Origin: Saccharospirillum sp043196875
GTDB lineage: Bacteria > Pseudomonadota > Gammaproteobacteria > Pseudomonadales > Natronospirillaceae
NCBI RefSeq assembly: GCF_043196875.1
Contig: NZ_JBEBMX010000009.1
Location: forward strand, 62,001 to 126,000
Length of the DNA: 64,000 nt
Reading direction: 5' to 3'
The notes below the pieces were generated by a model that did no database searches, was not told where the DNA came from, and worked only from the letters and a program-made list of their open reading frames with translations. The position numbers and the translations under genes were made by a program. Of this stretch, positions 32,793 to 42,874 are shown in pieces (within the stretch, counting starts at the first letter, position 1; every line of letters begins with the position of its first letter).

Positions 32793-35700
32793 GCGGCTTT
32801 TACGATCAGATACTGCGCCACCGCCTGGCCGCCAACCTGATGATGTTGTTGGTCATCGGCGCCGGTATCTGGGGTTTGCAGTCGGTGCGTTCGCAGCTGT
32901 TTCCGGATTTTGAACTGCCGCTGGTGCGCGCCACCTTCAGTTGGGATAACGCCGACGTCGACACCATCCGCACTCAACTGGGTGACCCGCTCGATCAGGA
33001 AATGATGGACAGCGGCGATTTCGATTTTGTCCGCGCCGTCTCCTACAACGGTGGTCATCGAGTCTTTGCTGCGGTTAAAGACGGCCTCAGCGTCGATGAA
33101 GGTTTTGCCACGCTCGAAGACGCCATCGATAACATTGGCTTGCCGTCGACGGTAACCATCGATGACCTGGAAAAAATCGAAGTCACCGAACCCGTGGCTT
33201 CGGTACTGATTTACGGCGACTTGCCGCGTGGCGATCTGGCCAGCATCGGCTATCAGGCGCAGCAGTCTTTATTGGCGGAAGGCGTAGCGGTGGTCGAACT
33301 GTCTGGCGTGCCCGGAAGCAAAAGAGTGATCGATGTCGATCTGACCGCCCTCGGCTCGCTGGGCATGACGCTCGACACCCTGGCTGAACGCATCCGCGCC
33401 CAGTTTGATACCACACCGGCCGGCACTCTGGCCGTCGGTGCCAACAGCACCTCCTTAGTGACCGATTCACCCGACTGGACGCTCGACGCCCTGAGCGACG
33501 CCATCATCGCGCAAAACGCCGGTGGCGTGATTCGGCTGTCGCAGGTGGCCGATATTCGCGAGGCTTACGACAACACCGATATTCTGCGTTATGGCGGCAT
33601 GCCGGCGGTCAAACTCGAAGTCAGCCGTGTTGCCGGTGAAGACACTCTGGAAAACGCCGAGCTGCTGGACAACTGGATGAATCGCTTTGTCGACGAACTG
33701 CCCTACGGCGTCGGCATGCACAAGTACAACGAAATCTGGCAGGTGGTTCAGGACCAGCTCAATCTGGTGATCAGCAATGGCATCGCCGGCATGGTCTTGG
33801 TGTTGCTGGTGTTATTCGTCTTTCTGCGCACCCGTCTGGCGCTCTGGGTGGCAGCCGGCATACCGGTTTCCTTTATGGGCACTCTCGCCTTTATGGGTTA
33901 TTCCGACACCACCATTAACACCATCAGCCTGTTCGGCTTTGTGATCGCCATCGGCATCATTGTCGACGATGCCATCGTCGTGGCCGAAGATGCTGCAGCG
34001 CTGGAATCTCAGGGTTTATCGCCTGAGCAAGCCTCACGCACCGCCGCCAAACGCATGATGCCGGCGGTCATTGCCTCGAGCCTGACCACCATCGCCGCCT
34101 TTATGCCGCTGCTGTTGATCGGCGGTTCTTTTGGCAATTTGCTGGTCGATATTCCGACCGTCGTCACCGCCGCCATCATCGCCTCTTTGGTGGAGTGTTT
34201 TATCATCCTGCCTGGTCACCTCGGCCATAACGCCAAACCCAAACCGATGAGCGCGCGCCGGCAACAATTTGAAGACGCCTTTCATCGTTTTCGCGATGGT
34301 CCCTTTCAGCGTTTGGTCAAACAGGCGCTGCAGCAATCGAGCATCTTTGTCGCCGCCGTTTTTGCCATCGCTTTGTTGACCCTGGGTGCTGTGACCAGCG
34401 GCCGCATTCAATTCGAACCCTCGCCGTCGCTCGACCAGCCGACCATGAACATCACCCTCGATATGCTCGACGGCACCACCCTGGCCGAAGCCGAAGCGGC
34501 AATCGATCAGTTACAGGCGGTGGTTGAAAACATCGACGCCTCAGTCGGCGGCGGCCTGATCGCCAACATCGTGCAGGAGTTTGAAAGCGTCGATGAACCC
34601 GACCGCGCCTCTCTGGAATTAACGCTGAGCAGCGACACCGACCGGGCGTTGAGCAACGCCCAAGTGCTGGAGCGCGTGCAGAACGAATTCGAACTACCGC
34701 CGGTGGTGCGCGCCTATTCCAGCGGTCGTTTTTTCCGTGGCCCCGGTGGCGGTGGCGATCTGGAAATCCGTTTAGTGGGCGATGATATCCAGGAACTGAA
34801 ACAGGCGTCCCTGGCGCTGCAAACGGAGTTGCTGAATTATTCCGATGTGCTCAGCGATATTACCGATGATTTGCCTTTGGATGGTCAGCAATACCAGATG
34901 AGTCTGACCCAGGCGGCACAAACCGCAGCCGTCGATATGAACAGCGTGGCCAGCCAGGTCGCCAGTCAGTTATCGGGCAAAACGCTGGTCACGGTGCAGG
35001 AAGGTGATCAGGAAATACCGGTGGTGTTACAACTGATCGAGCGTCAGCGCGAGAGCGATGCCTGGCTGGATAATCTGCCGATTCAACTGAGCGACGGCAC
35101 CACCCGACCGCTGGGTGGCCTGGTCAATTTTCAGTTTGACCAGGGCCTGAATCGCATCACGTCTCGCAACGGTCAACTGGAGGTTGAAGTCACCGCCACT
35201 TACAACGGCGACCAATTGGTGGATTTTTATCCGGTATTGGAAGACACCGTCCTGCCCGGCATCAGCGCCCGCTTTGATGTGGACAGCTCAATCAGCGGCC
35301 AGGCCGAAGAATTGGAATCCTTTTTCAGCGATACGCTGCTGGCGGTGAGCATTTCCATTCTGCTGATCTATCTGATTCTGGCCTGGGTGTTTGAATCCTG
35401 GCTGTGGCCGTTCGCCATTTTAATCACCGTGCCCTTTGGTTTAACCGGTGCCGTTATCGGGCACTGGTTAATGGGCATGCCGTTATCGACGATTTCGGTA
35501 TTCGGTCTGATCGGGCTATCGGGCATTGTGATCAACGACGCCATTATTTTGGTGACCGTATTCCGGCGACTGCACGACGATGGGCTGAGCCTTTATGACT
35601 CCGCCGTCGAAGCCTCGCTGTCGCGATTACGGCCGGTAATTCTGACCTCGATCACCACCATGGCCGGTCTGATTCCGCTGTTATTTGAGACCAGTGTCGA

Positions 35701-35866
35701 TGCCGCCCTGCTCAAACCCATCGCCGTCGGTATGGTGTTCGGCCTCGGTTTCGGCACCCTCTTGATACTCTTGCTGGTGCCCATTCTGCTGCTGCAGATC
35801 GGCCGCTTGAAAGCACGCATCGCCAGCCGTCGTGACGGTGGCGATCCGGAAACCATCAAGGTCTAG
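32789..35866 (+). CDS. RND-family efflux pump, inner-membrane subunit
   Basis: The 1025-residue protein has the twofold RND architecture: TM1 (residues 12-30), a large periplasmic domain, TM2-6 with the proton-relay aspartates in AIGIIVDDAIVVAED, TM7, a second periplasmic loop and TM8-12 ending GFGTLLILLLVPILL. Length and motifs fit the HAE or HAE-like acriflavin branch; I cannot tell drugs from other hydrophobic substrates. Forms a trimer driven by proton flow with the adaptor encoded just upstream. No outer-membrane channel gene follows; the next gene is convergent. Confidence 0.9.
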   Translation: MSGFYDQILRHRLAANLMMLLVIGAGIWGLQSVRSQLFPDFELPLVRATFSWDNADVDTIRTQLGDPLDQEMMDSGDFDFVRAVSYNGGHRVFAAVKDGLSVDEGFATLEDAIDNIGLPSTVTIDDLEKIEVTEPVASVLIYGDLPRGDLASIGYQAQQSLLAEGVAVVELSGVPGSKRVIDVDLTALGSLGMTLDTLAERIRAQFDTTPAGTLAVGANSTSLVTDSPDWTLDALSDAIIAQNAGGVIRLSQVADIREAYDNTDILRYGGMPAVKLEVSRVAGEDTLENAELLDNWMNRFVDELPYGVGMHKYNEIWQVVQDQLNLVISNGIAGMVLVLLVLFVFLRTRLALWVAAGIPVSFMGTLAFMGYSDTTINTISLFGFVIAIGIIVDDAIVVAEDAAALESQGLSPEQASRTAAKRMMPAVIASSLTTIAAFMPLLLIGGSFGNLLVDIPTVVTAAIIASLVECFIILPGHLGHNAKPKPMSARRQQFEDAFHRFRDGPFQRLVKQALQQSSIFVAAVFAIALLTLGAVTSGRIQFEPSPSLDQPTMNITLDMLDGTTLAEAEAAIDQLQAVVENIDASVGGGLIANIVQEFESVDEPDRASLELTLSSDTDRALSNAQVLERVQNEFELPPVVRAYSSGRFFRGPGGGGDLEIRLVGDDIQELKQASLALQTELLNYSDVLSDITDDLPLDGQQYQMSLTQAAQTAAVDMNSVASQVASQLSGKTLVTVQEGDQEIPVVLQLIERQRESDAWLDNLPIQLSDGTTRPLGGLVNFQFDQGLNRITSRNGQLEVEVTATYNGDQLVDFYPVLEDTVLPGISARFDVDSSISGQAEELESFFSDTLLAVSISILLIYLILAWVFESWLWPFAILITVPFGLTGAVIGHWLMGMPLSTISVFGLIGLSGIVINDAIILVTVFRRLHDDGLSLYDSAVEASLSRLRPVILTSITTMAGLIPLLFETSVDAALLKPIAVGMVFGLGFGTLLILLLVPILLLQIGRLKARIASRRDGGDPETIKV

Positions 35867-35881
35867 TTGAGGCGAGATAAA

Positions 35882-37666
35882 TCAGGCCGCGCCGCCGGTC
35901 TGCACCTGCCACTGTGACCAATAGGCGCCACGCTGAGCGACCAGTTCATCGTGGCGACCTTGCTCAACAATTCGCCCCTGTTCCAGCACCAGAATCTGAT
36001 CGGCGTGGACGATGGTCGATAACCGATGCGCGATCATAATGACGGTGCGTTCGTGGGAAATATGTTTGAGCGAACGCTGAATGGCCGCTTCGGTTTCGTT
36101 ATCAACAGCGCTGGTGGCTTCATCGAGTACCAGTATGGCCGGGTCTTTCAACAGCGCCCGCGCCAGTGACAAGCGCTGGCGCTGGCCGCCCGACAAACGC
36201 ACGCCGCGCTCACCCACCGGCGTATCCAAGCCATCGGGAAGACGCTCAATAAATTCCCAGGCTTCGGCGGTCCGGGCGGCGTTGATCACTTGCGCTTCAC
36301 TCGCGTCCGGCCGACCGTAAGCGATGTTGTCGCGAATGCTGCCTTCGAACAAAAACACATCCTGACTGACCAGACCGATGGCAGAACGCAAAGCGTGCAA
36401 GGTCAGTTGTTCGGTAGGCGTTCCATCCAAACGAATTTCACCACTTTGCGGCTGGTTAAAGCGCAGCAATAATTTTATCAGCGTCGACTTGCCAGAGCCG
36501 GTCGCGCCGACCAAGGCCACTGTGGTTCCCGCCGCTACCTTAAAGTTGATGTCATGCACACCAACGCCGGTACGACCGTAGACGAAATTCACCGCCGAAT
36601 AATCCACCTCACCACGCACCGGCGCCGCCAAACTCTGCGTGCCCTGGTCAGGAATATCGATGGGCGTTTCAATCAAACCGAGAATTCGGCGCACACTGGC
36701 CATGGCCCGCTCATAAAGGTCGATGGTCTGCGCCAACGCCGTCAACGGCCACAACAAACGCTGGGTCAAAAATACCAAGACACCATAGGCGCCAACGCTT
36801 AACTGGCCGTCCAGTGTCTGCATGCCGCCGATGACAAAGGTGAACAAAAAGCCGGTCAGAATCGCCATACGAATGATGGGAATAAAAGCCGAACTGACGG
36901 CGATGGCATGACGGTTGGCCTCGGCATAAGCTTCGCTGTCGGCGCGCACCCGAGCGGCTTCGGTCTGTTCGGCGGTAAAGGCTTTGATGGTGCTCATTCC
37001 GCCAATGTTGTTGGCCAGGCGAGTCGCCAGGCGGCCGACCTGATCGCGCACCTTGGCGTACAGCGGCGTCGCTCTTTTCTGGTAGTAGAAAGCGCCCCAG
37101 ATAATCAGTGGCACCGGGGTAAAAGCCAGCACAGAAATCAAGGGTGAAATCACAAAGAACACCGCGCCGACGGCAACCACGGCGACTAGAATTTGCACCA
37201 GTTCATTGGCGCCGCCATCGAGAAAACGTTCCAACTGGTTAACGTCGTCATTGAGCACCGAAATCAACTGGCCGCTGGAGCGATTTTCGAAAAAGCTCTG
37301 ATCCTGTTTCTGGATATGCTCATAAGCATCCTGACGAAAATCAGCTTGCAGTCGCTGCGCCAAATTACGCCACAAAATCTGATACATATATTCAAAAATC
37401 GACTCGCCGGCCCAGATCAAAAAGGTCAGTATGGCCAGCGCTGTAATTTGCGATTCCGGTGTCGCCAAGCCAAGACGCGACACAAAACTGGCTTCCTGAT
37501 TCACCACCACATCGATGGCAATACCAATCAAAATTTCCGGAGCAATATCAAAAAGCTTGTTGATCGCCGAGCAGGCAACGGCACCGATCAGACGCAGACG
37601 ATAACGACGGGCATAACGCAGCAGACGCAACAGTGAGCGAAAACTGGTCTGGGTAGAGTCAGACAT
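35882..37666 (-). CDS. ABC exporter with fused permease and ATPase (MsbA-like)
   Basis: The 594-residue half-transporter has six transmembrane helices in the first 330 residues and an ATPase with Walker A GATGSGKSTLIK, signature VRLSGGQRQRLSLARALL and Walker B LVLDEATSAVDNE. Helix-loop segments such as DDVNQLERFLDGGANELVQ are common in multidrug or lipid exporters. It works as a homodimer in the inner membrane. Substrate unknown. It is convergent with the RND operon, 15 bases away. Confidence 0.85.
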   Translation of the reverse strand: MSDSTQTSFRSLLRLLRYARRYRLRLIGAVACSAINKLFDIAPEILIGIAIDVVVNQEASFVSRLGLATPESQITALAILTFLIWAGESIFEYMYQILWRNLAQRLQADFRQDAYEHIQKQDQSFFENRSSGQLISVLNDDVNQLERFLDGGANELVQILVAVVAVGAVFFVISPLISVLAFTPVPLIIWGAFYYQKRATPLYAKVRDQVGRLATRLANNIGGMSTIKAFTAEQTEAARVRADSEAYAEANRHAIAVSSAFIPIIRMAILTGFLFTFVIGGMQTLDGQLSVGAYGVLVFLTQRLLWPLTALAQTIDLYERAMASVRRILGLIETPIDIPDQGTQSLAAPVRGEVDYSAVNFVYGRTGVGVHDINFKVAAGTTVALVGATGSGKSTLIKLLLRFNQPQSGEIRLDGTPTEQLTLHALRSAIGLVSQDVFLFEGSIRDNIAYGRPDASEAQVINAARTAEAWEFIERLPDGLDTPVGERGVRLSGGQRQRLSLARALLKDPAILVLDEATSAVDNETEAAIQRSLKHISHERTVIMIAHRLSTIVHADQILVLEQGRIVEQGRHDELVAQRGAYWSQWQVQTGGAA

Positions 37667-37757
37667 GACAATCCTTAAACAAAAACGATCAGCGAGCCGC
37701 CAATTCGGCTCGCGACTATAGCAGGATTAATAACAAGAACGCTGTGGTTGAGCGCAC

Positions 37758-38969
37758 TCAGACCGTACGCAACTGCACACTGGCGTCCTGCTCACGAATC
37801 GGCCAATGCAGGGCCGCCGCAGCCAGACCCAGAATGATGCCCGCTATCCAGATGCCATCGTAATGACCGAAGGTCTCATACAACCAGCCACCCAGCCAGA
37901 CGCCACTGAAGCTACCCAACTGATGGCTGAGAAACACCACGCCATAAAGAAAAGTCATATAACGGGTACCGAAAAACACCGCCACCAGACCGGACGTTGG
38001 CGGTACCGTTGCCAGCCACAGAAACCCCATAACGGCACTGAATACCAGGATGCTGATCAGACTGACCGGCACCAGCAAAAACGCCGTAATCGCCACCACC
38101 CGACCCAGATAAATAAACGCCAGTATCCGTTGCTTGGGCAGGCGACCACTCTGCACACCCGCCACATAGGCGCCAATAACGTTGCACAGGCCAATCAGGC
38201 TGATACTCCAGGCGCCGACCTTGGCATCAAAACCCAGATCGACGACATAGCCCGGCATATGGACGGTAATAAAGGCGACGTGAAAACCACAGACAAAGAA
38301 GCCAAGCACCAGCAAGGTATAAGAACGAACGCCAAAGGCACGACGCAGAATTTGCCACAGCGAAGCCTCAATGGCCGGGCTCGAGGTATCGGAAGCACCG
38401 CCATAAGGCGCCAGCGGAATGGCCAGCAAGGCCATGGCCAGCGCCGATAAACTCAACCATTGCAACGCCTGGAACCAACCGACGGCGTCGACCAGGGTCT
38501 GCATCAAGGGCACCACCAGAAACTGACCAAAGCTGCCGGCAGCGGTCCCCAAACCCAGCGCCCAGCCGCGACGTTCTTCCGGCACGGCGCGCACCAGAGC
38601 AGGCAGAACGATACCAAAGGCCGTACCGGCAATACCGGCACCCACCAACAAACCAGCCGTCGCGATAATGGCGCCGGCGCTGGCAGCGTAGGCCATGCCT
38701 GCCATACCGGCGGCGTAACAGGCCACGCCAGCAAGCAGCACCTTCAAATTGCCATAGCGATCCGCCAGGCCACCGGCGAGCACAGCAACCACGCCCCAGG
38801 CCAGATTCTGAATCGCCAAGGCCATGGAAAACACATCCCGACCCCAGCCATGAGCCGAGGACAAGGGCTGCATAAAAAGACCGAAACCGGCACGATAACC
38901 AAAGGACAACATCAGCAACAGACAGGCACTGATCAAGACAGGCAAAACAGGCAACAAACGACTTTTCAT
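37758..38969 (-). CDS. MFS transporter
   Basis: Started at the ATG at 38969 (MKSRLLPVLPVLI) the protein has 403 residues and 12 predicted helices. Upstream residues in frame are hydrophilic and lack a ribosome site. The loop GGLADRYGNLKVLL between helices 2 and 3 is the MFS signature, and the overall pattern resembles the oxalate/formate antiporter or monocarboxylate group. Substrate unknown. It is divergent from another MFS gene. Confidence 0.8.
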   Translation of the reverse strand: MKSRLLPVLPVLISACLLLMLSFGYRAGFGLFMQPLSSAHGWGRDVFSMALAIQNLAWGVVAVLAGGLADRYGNLKVLLAGVACYAAGMAGMAYAASAGAIIATAGLLVGAGIAGTAFGIVLPALVRAVPEERRGWALGLGTAAGSFGQFLVVPLMQTLVDAVGWFQALQWLSLSALAMALLAIPLAPYGGASDTSSPAIEASLWQILRRAFGVRSYTLLVLGFFVCGFHVAFITVHMPGYVVDLGFDAKVGAWSISLIGLCNVIGAYVAGVQSGRLPKQRILAFIYLGRVVAITAFLLVPVSLISILVFSAVMGFLWLATVPPTSGLVAVFFGTRYMTFLYGVVFLSHQLGSFSGVWLGGWLYETFGHYDGIWIAGIILGLAAAALHWPIREQDASVQLRTV

Positions 38970-39148
38970 GGTGGCAGGCAGGCTCCGTTCAGGCAGGCAA
39001 GCGCCCGACAATAACGCCATCCCTGAACACCGACAAGCACGCTCTTGCGGTCGTCACTGACACAGCGCTATAGTCCTGCGCCGCGGTCATCGCCCGCTAC
39101 GGGACAGGCCTGATGGTGTGTTGTCACTGAATAATTCAGGAGGTGCCC

Positions 39149-40378
39149 ATGGCGGCGAATCGCAGTCTGTTACTGATTCTGTTGGCGTATATCGCCTTTA
39201 TCTCTCTGGGCCTGCCCGATGGCCTGCTCGGTGTTGCCTGGCCGTCGATGCGCAGCGATTTCAACCTGCCGCTGGACGCGCTGGGAACACTGCTGATTGG
39301 CTCCACCTGTGGCTATATGTTGAGCAGTTTTGTCAGTGGCGCGGTCAGTCGCCGCCTGGGTATTGGTCGGCTGCTGGCGGTCAGTTGCGCAACCACCGCG
39401 CTGGCATTGATCGGCTATGCGCTGGCGCCTTATTGGTGGTTGTTGATTGGTCTGGCTCTGTTGCTGGGGTTGGGTGCCGGCGCCATTGATGCTGGTCTGA
39501 ACAACTATGTTGCCACTCATCACAGCGATCGCATGATGCAGTGGCTGCACGCCAGCTTTGGTGTCGGCGTTACGCTGGGTCCATTGATCATGACCGCCGG
39601 CCTGAAGTTAACCGGTAACTGGCACCCGGGGTATTGGACGGTCGGTCTGGCGCAGTTGGCCTTGGCGCTGGTGTTCTTGCTAACCGCGCCACTGTGGCTG
39701 CAACGCAGCGCTGATACTCCGCCTGAGGCACCGGCACAACTCAGTGACGACGCCGGCAAAGTCAGCACCACCCGGCCCGACCTGCTGCAGCCGGCATCCC
39801 TGTTCAAATCCATGCGCACCCTGTCGGTCTGGCTCAGCATGCTGCTGTTTTTCTGTTACACCGGCCTGGAGCTGACCATGGGTTTGTGGACTTACTCCTT
39901 GCTGGCAGAGTCGCGCGGTTTTTCCGTGGCAACGGCCGGTTTGTGGGTGTCGATTTACTGGGGCATGTTTACCCTTGGCCGTCTGCTGGCCGGTGCCTTC
40001 GCTAACTGGCTCGGACATCAGCGGCTGATTTGGGGCAGTCTGGGGCTGGCCTTGATCGGTGCCATCCTGTTGATTTGGAACCCGGCCAATGCCGTCGGCC
40101 TGTTTGCCATCGGGTTGATCGGTTTTGCTTTTGCGCCGGTCTTCCCTGGTCTGGTATCTGGCACTTCGCACCGCGTCGGCAAGGCGCACCAGGACAACAC
40201 CATGGGTATGCAGATCGCCGCTGCTGGCATTGGCGGTGCCGGCCTGCCCGCACTCAGCGGTGTTCTGGCGGCGCGCTTTTCGCTGGAGATTGTTCCCTGG
40301 GCGCTGCTGGTCGCCTTGCTATTGCTGGCGGGGTTCTACTGGCTGTCGCTCAGTCAATTCAGTCGGAGCCGGAACTGA
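39149..40378 (+). CDS. MFS transporter, second family
   Basis: The ATG at 39149 is six bases from a perfect GGAGG; the in-frame GTG at 39143 would sit directly on the ribosome site. The product has 409 residues and 12 helices. The first helix has LGLPDGLLGVAWPSM and the following SGAVSRRLGIGRLL loop, resembling the FucP/YfkF-like sugar or drug MFS proteins. Substrate unknown. Its last 60 bases overlap the convergent MscS-like gene. Confidence 0.8.
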   Translation: MAANRSLLLILLAYIAFISLGLPDGLLGVAWPSMRSDFNLPLDALGTLLIGSTCGYMLSSFVSGAVSRRLGIGRLLAVSCATTALALIGYALAPYWWLLIGLALLLGLGAGAIDAGLNNYVATHHSDRMMQWLHASFGVGVTLGPLIMTAGLKLTGNWHPGYWTVGLAQLALALVFLLTAPLWLQRSADTPPEAPAQLSDDAGKVSTTRPDLLQPASLFKSMRTLSVWLSMLLFFCYTGLELTMGLWTYSLLAESRGFSVATAGLWVSIYWGMFTLGRLLAGAFANWLGHQRLIWGSLGLALIGAILLIWNPANAVGLFAIGLIGFAFAPVFPGLVSGTSHRVGKAHQDNTMGMQIAAAGIGGAGLPALSGVLAARFSLEIVPWALLVALLLLAGFYWLSLSQFSRSRN

Positions 40379-40891
40379 ATCCGCTTGCGTTGCTGCCCCT
40401 GTTCTCGGCAGCGGTTTGATCACCGCTGTCTGTAACAGCAAGCTGTTGGGGTAAGTCAAAAGGTCACCCTGCTGGCGCCGAATCAACACATGAAACGGCG
40501 TTATTTCCTCGATAACGCCGCTGAGATCTTCGTCTTTAAAGACGATTTTGATTTCATCACCAATGCGAAACGGAAACTGGAAAAAGATAATAATACTGGC
40601 GGTGACATTGCTGAGGATGGACCACTGGGCAAATAAGGCCACGCCCAGAACGGCAAAGAAGGACGACAGAAACAAGACGAACTGACCATAACCCACGCCA
40701 AAAACCAGACCTCCGGCAAAGGCATAGGCGAGCACATGAAAAAACTGCAGTGTCTTGCGGATCAGCGCCTTGCGTTGAATGGAGACATCTTTGCTATCAA
40801 CAAACAGCGTCAGGAAATACTTCAACAAGCCCTGCGTCAGAAAGAAAGCCAGGGCGAGTACCGCCAAAGCCAAGAGTAACTGCCACTCCAT
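40319..40891 (-). CDS. small MscS-family mechanosensitive channel
   Basis: The 190-residue protein has two or three helices, then the MscS pore and beta domain: ALFAQWSILSNVTASIIIFFQFPFRIGDEIKI is the pore-lining/beta-domain junction, and VIEEITPFHVLIRRQQGDLLTYPNSLLL is the conserved beta domain. It is shorter than MscS (286 residues), ending soon after the beta domain. It likely gates ions under membrane tension. The 3' end overlaps the convergent MFS gene by 60 bases. Confidence 0.82.
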   Translation of the reverse strand: MEWQLLLALAVLALAFFLTQGLLKYFLTLFVDSKDVSIQRKALIRKTLQFFHVLAYAFAGGLVFGVGYGQFVLFLSSFFAVLGVALFAQWSILSNVTASIIIFFQFPFRIGDEIKIVFKDEDLSGVIEEITPFHVLIRRQQGDLLTYPNSLLLQTAVIKPLPRTGAATQADSVPAPTELTERQPVEPRQQ

Positions 40892-41024
40892 CAGTCCGTT
40901 CCGTTTAGTTGCCCATGGCTGATAATGCTACAGCCTAAAGATAACGGAAAGGTCGTCATGGCGGGATGTCGTTTAGCCGGCTTTTGCATACAATGCCCGC
41001 CACCCCCGATAAGAGAACAGCGTT

Positions 41025-41723
41025 TTGAGCAACGAATCCAAAGGTGGTGGTTTTTTCACCAACCTGCTATTCAACATTCTGCTACCCGTCATCATTCTGA
41101 CCCGCTTCAGTGGCGAAGAGTCCCTCGGTCCGGTCTGGGGCATTGTGATCGCTCTGGCCTTCCCTATTGGTTACGGCCTTTGGGAAATGCGCCAGACCAA
41201 GAAGATCAATACCTTTTCGGTCATCGGCGTGATCAGCGTGTTCCTCACCGGCGGCATCAGTTTGCTGCAGCTCGACCCCAAGTACATCGCCATTAAAGAG
41301 GCCGCGGTACCGGCGCTGCTTGGCATCGCCGTACTGATCAGCCAGTTCACCCGCTTTCCTCTGGTCCGCACGCTGATCTTCAACGCTCAGTTGTTTGCCA
41401 TGGATAAAGTGCAGCAGGCATTGGAAGAGCGCGGTACAGCACAGCTACTGGAACGCCGTCTGCGCCTGGTGAGCTACATTATCACCGCGTCTTTTATGCT
41501 CTCGGCGGTATTGAACTACGTGCTGGCCAAGCTGATTGTTGTCAGCCAGCCTGGGACTACGGCCTTCAGCGAAGAGCTGGGCAAGATGACGTTATTGAGT
41601 TACCCGGTGATTGCGCTGCCGTCCACCGTCATTCTGATGGGAGCGATTTTTTATCTGCTCAATCAACTGCGCAAACTGACCGGCCTGGATATGGAAGAAC
41701 TGCTGTCCGAAAAAAACCGCTGA
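41025..41723 (+). CDS. VC0807-family membrane protein
   Basis: The 232-residue protein starts with TTG (MSNESKGGGFFTNLLFN); no ATG lies nearby upstream. It has about six membrane helices; the segments SLGPVWGIVIALAFPIGYG and RRLRLVSYIITASFMLSAVLNYVLAK are the conserved VC0807 blocks. Function unknown; the family is common in marine gammaproteobacteria. A hairpin follows the stop. Confidence 0.8.
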   Translation: MSNESKGGGFFTNLLFNILLPVIILTRFSGEESLGPVWGIVIALAFPIGYGLWEMRQTKKINTFSVIGVISVFLTGGISLLQLDPKYIAIKEAAVPALLGIAVLISQFTRFPLVRTLIFNAQLFAMDKVQQALEERGTAQLLERRLRLVSYIITASFMLSAVLNYVLAKLIVVSQPGTTAFSEELGKMTLLSYPVIALPSTVILMGAIFYLLNQLRKLTGLDMEELLSEKNR

Positions 41724-41725
41724 AG

Positions 41726-41761
41726 TCAGCCGCACCCGAAAAGCTATACAGGCGCGGCTGA
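41726..41761. terminator. hairpin between convergent genes
   Basis: A perfect 8-bp stem TCAGCCGC/GCGGCTGA encloses 20 bases between the VC0807 gene and the convergent 104-residue protein gene. There is no T-run, so termination is uncertain. Confidence 0.4.
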
Positions 41762-41769
41762 ACCCGATA

Positions 41770-42084
41770 TCAATGCAAGGTCGCGCTACCGGTGACACCG
41801 GCGCGGCCATATTCACCGCTCAGTTCATGGACAGCACGGTGGCGTTCCACTTCCAGATCAACGGAACCGCCGTTTTCCAGGTGAAAGTCATACAGGGTGT
41901 TAATCAGGGCAGACAGGACATCGTGATTGTCTACCAGATTGGTAGCGATACCGGAGGCACAGAGAATGTCGTAAATTGGATCCAGATTAGCCTGCAGATC
42001 CCCCTGTTCATCGCGGCAGACGTCAAGAGCGCTGAAATCAAAATTCTCGGAAACGATCAGCTCGAATTCTTTTACATCATTCAT
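41770..42084 (-). CDS. uncharacterised acidic small protein
   Basis: I do not recognise this 104-residue protein. It is acidic, soluble, and predicted helical in its middle (LDPIYDILCASGIATNLVDN). A GAGGTGATG ribosome site precedes the ATG. Just upstream is a 16-bp tandem repeat (42099-42130) that may hold its promoter or operator. Confidence 0.6.
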   Translation of the reverse strand: MNDVKEFELIVSENFDFSALDVCRDEQGDLQANLDPIYDILCASGIATNLVDNHDVLSALINTLYDFHLENGGSVDLEVERHRAVHELSGEYGRAGVTGSATLH

Positions 42085-42098
42085 AGCATCACCTCGCT

Positions 42099-42130
42099 CT
42101 TAATTAGGATGGGACTTAATTGGGATGGGG
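42099..42130. repeat. tandem 16-bp repeat
   Basis: CTTAATTAGGATGGGA is followed directly by CTTAATTGGGATGGGG (two mismatches). The pair lies 15 bases upstream of the minus-strand start at 42084, in the place of its promoter. Confidence 0.7.
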
Positions 42131-42235
42131 TACGTTGTCACCGTCCTGGGACGGGCACTGCATAATCTCTAGGTCTCCTTCGTGGTTACACTCTTATAAG
42201 ATTGATCATCATTCGGCGGAATGCAAGCCCGTCGC

Positions 42236-42874
42236 TTAGAAGCGACAGGACTGACGCATGGGTTCGATCACCTCGGTGAAGCCGGTGAAATCAAAAACGG
42301 CGGTAATGGGATCGTCGTTATAGGGCGTGGTGCGAAACACCATGGTGGTATTTCCGCGTTCAACCTGCTGCGCCACCTGAGCGACAAATTCACTCAGCGT
42401 GAAGCCAGTATCGGGACCATCCAGTATCGACGATTCACGAGAGCCGCCCGCCTGCCAGCGTCCGGTTACCGGCGCTTGCTGCCCCAAACGGGTGGTCACT
42501 TCCGGTCGGCCACTGGGCAGAAAATCCTCCCAACGCAAGGTCAGCGCATAGCGGCCCGGCTCAGTGGAATCACATTGCCACGACAGCACAATCGGATCGC
42601 CTCGCCCGTTCAGGCCCTGAGCGGAGCGGATGGATAACTGGTGTTCGGTCTGACCGGTCAGCGGGTCTGAGGTGGCTTCGTAATTAAAAGCGGCCACTTC
42701 AAGCTGAACGTTTCCGCTGTAGGCTTCGGCATCGTCATAGCAGGCATAGCGCCGTTCCCGATTATTCAGTTCACGGCAGTTGCTGATGGCTTCAACAAAG
42801 GTTTCAGCGAGCACGGCGGTCGAACCAAAGACAAGCGCCAAGACAGTCAACAGGCGAGCGGACGTCGTTATCAC
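42236..42874 (-). CDS. exported protein with VasI/TagO-like domain
   Basis: The 212-residue protein has a signal peptide (residues 1-23). The N-terminal CRELNNRERRYACYDDAEA is the cysteine-pair and CYD motif seen in VasI/TagO proteins, and the C-terminal TTPYNDDPITAVFDFTGF followed by VIEPMRQSC resembles the TPYG-TAVFD-LR-AC ending of that family. VasI is an accessory type VI secretion protein, but no T6SS gene is nearby, so this is an orphan relative of the domain. The role is unknown. Confidence 0.6.
   Translation of the reverse strand: MITTSARLLTVLALVFGSTAVLAETFVEAISNCRELNNRERRYACYDDAEAYSGNVQLEVAAFNYEATSDPLTGQTEHQLSIRSAQGLNGRGDPIVLSWQCDSTEPGRYALTLRWEDFLPSGRPEVTTRLGQQAPVTGRWQAGGSRESSILDGPDTGFTLSEFVAQVAQQVERGNTTMVFRTTPYNDDPITAVFDFTGFTEVIEPMRQSCRF

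Noticed and set aside
41770..42165. 130-residue plus-strand open frame over the 104-residue minus gene
   Set aside because: No ribosome site, and the minus-strand frame has a good one; plus frame taken as shadow.
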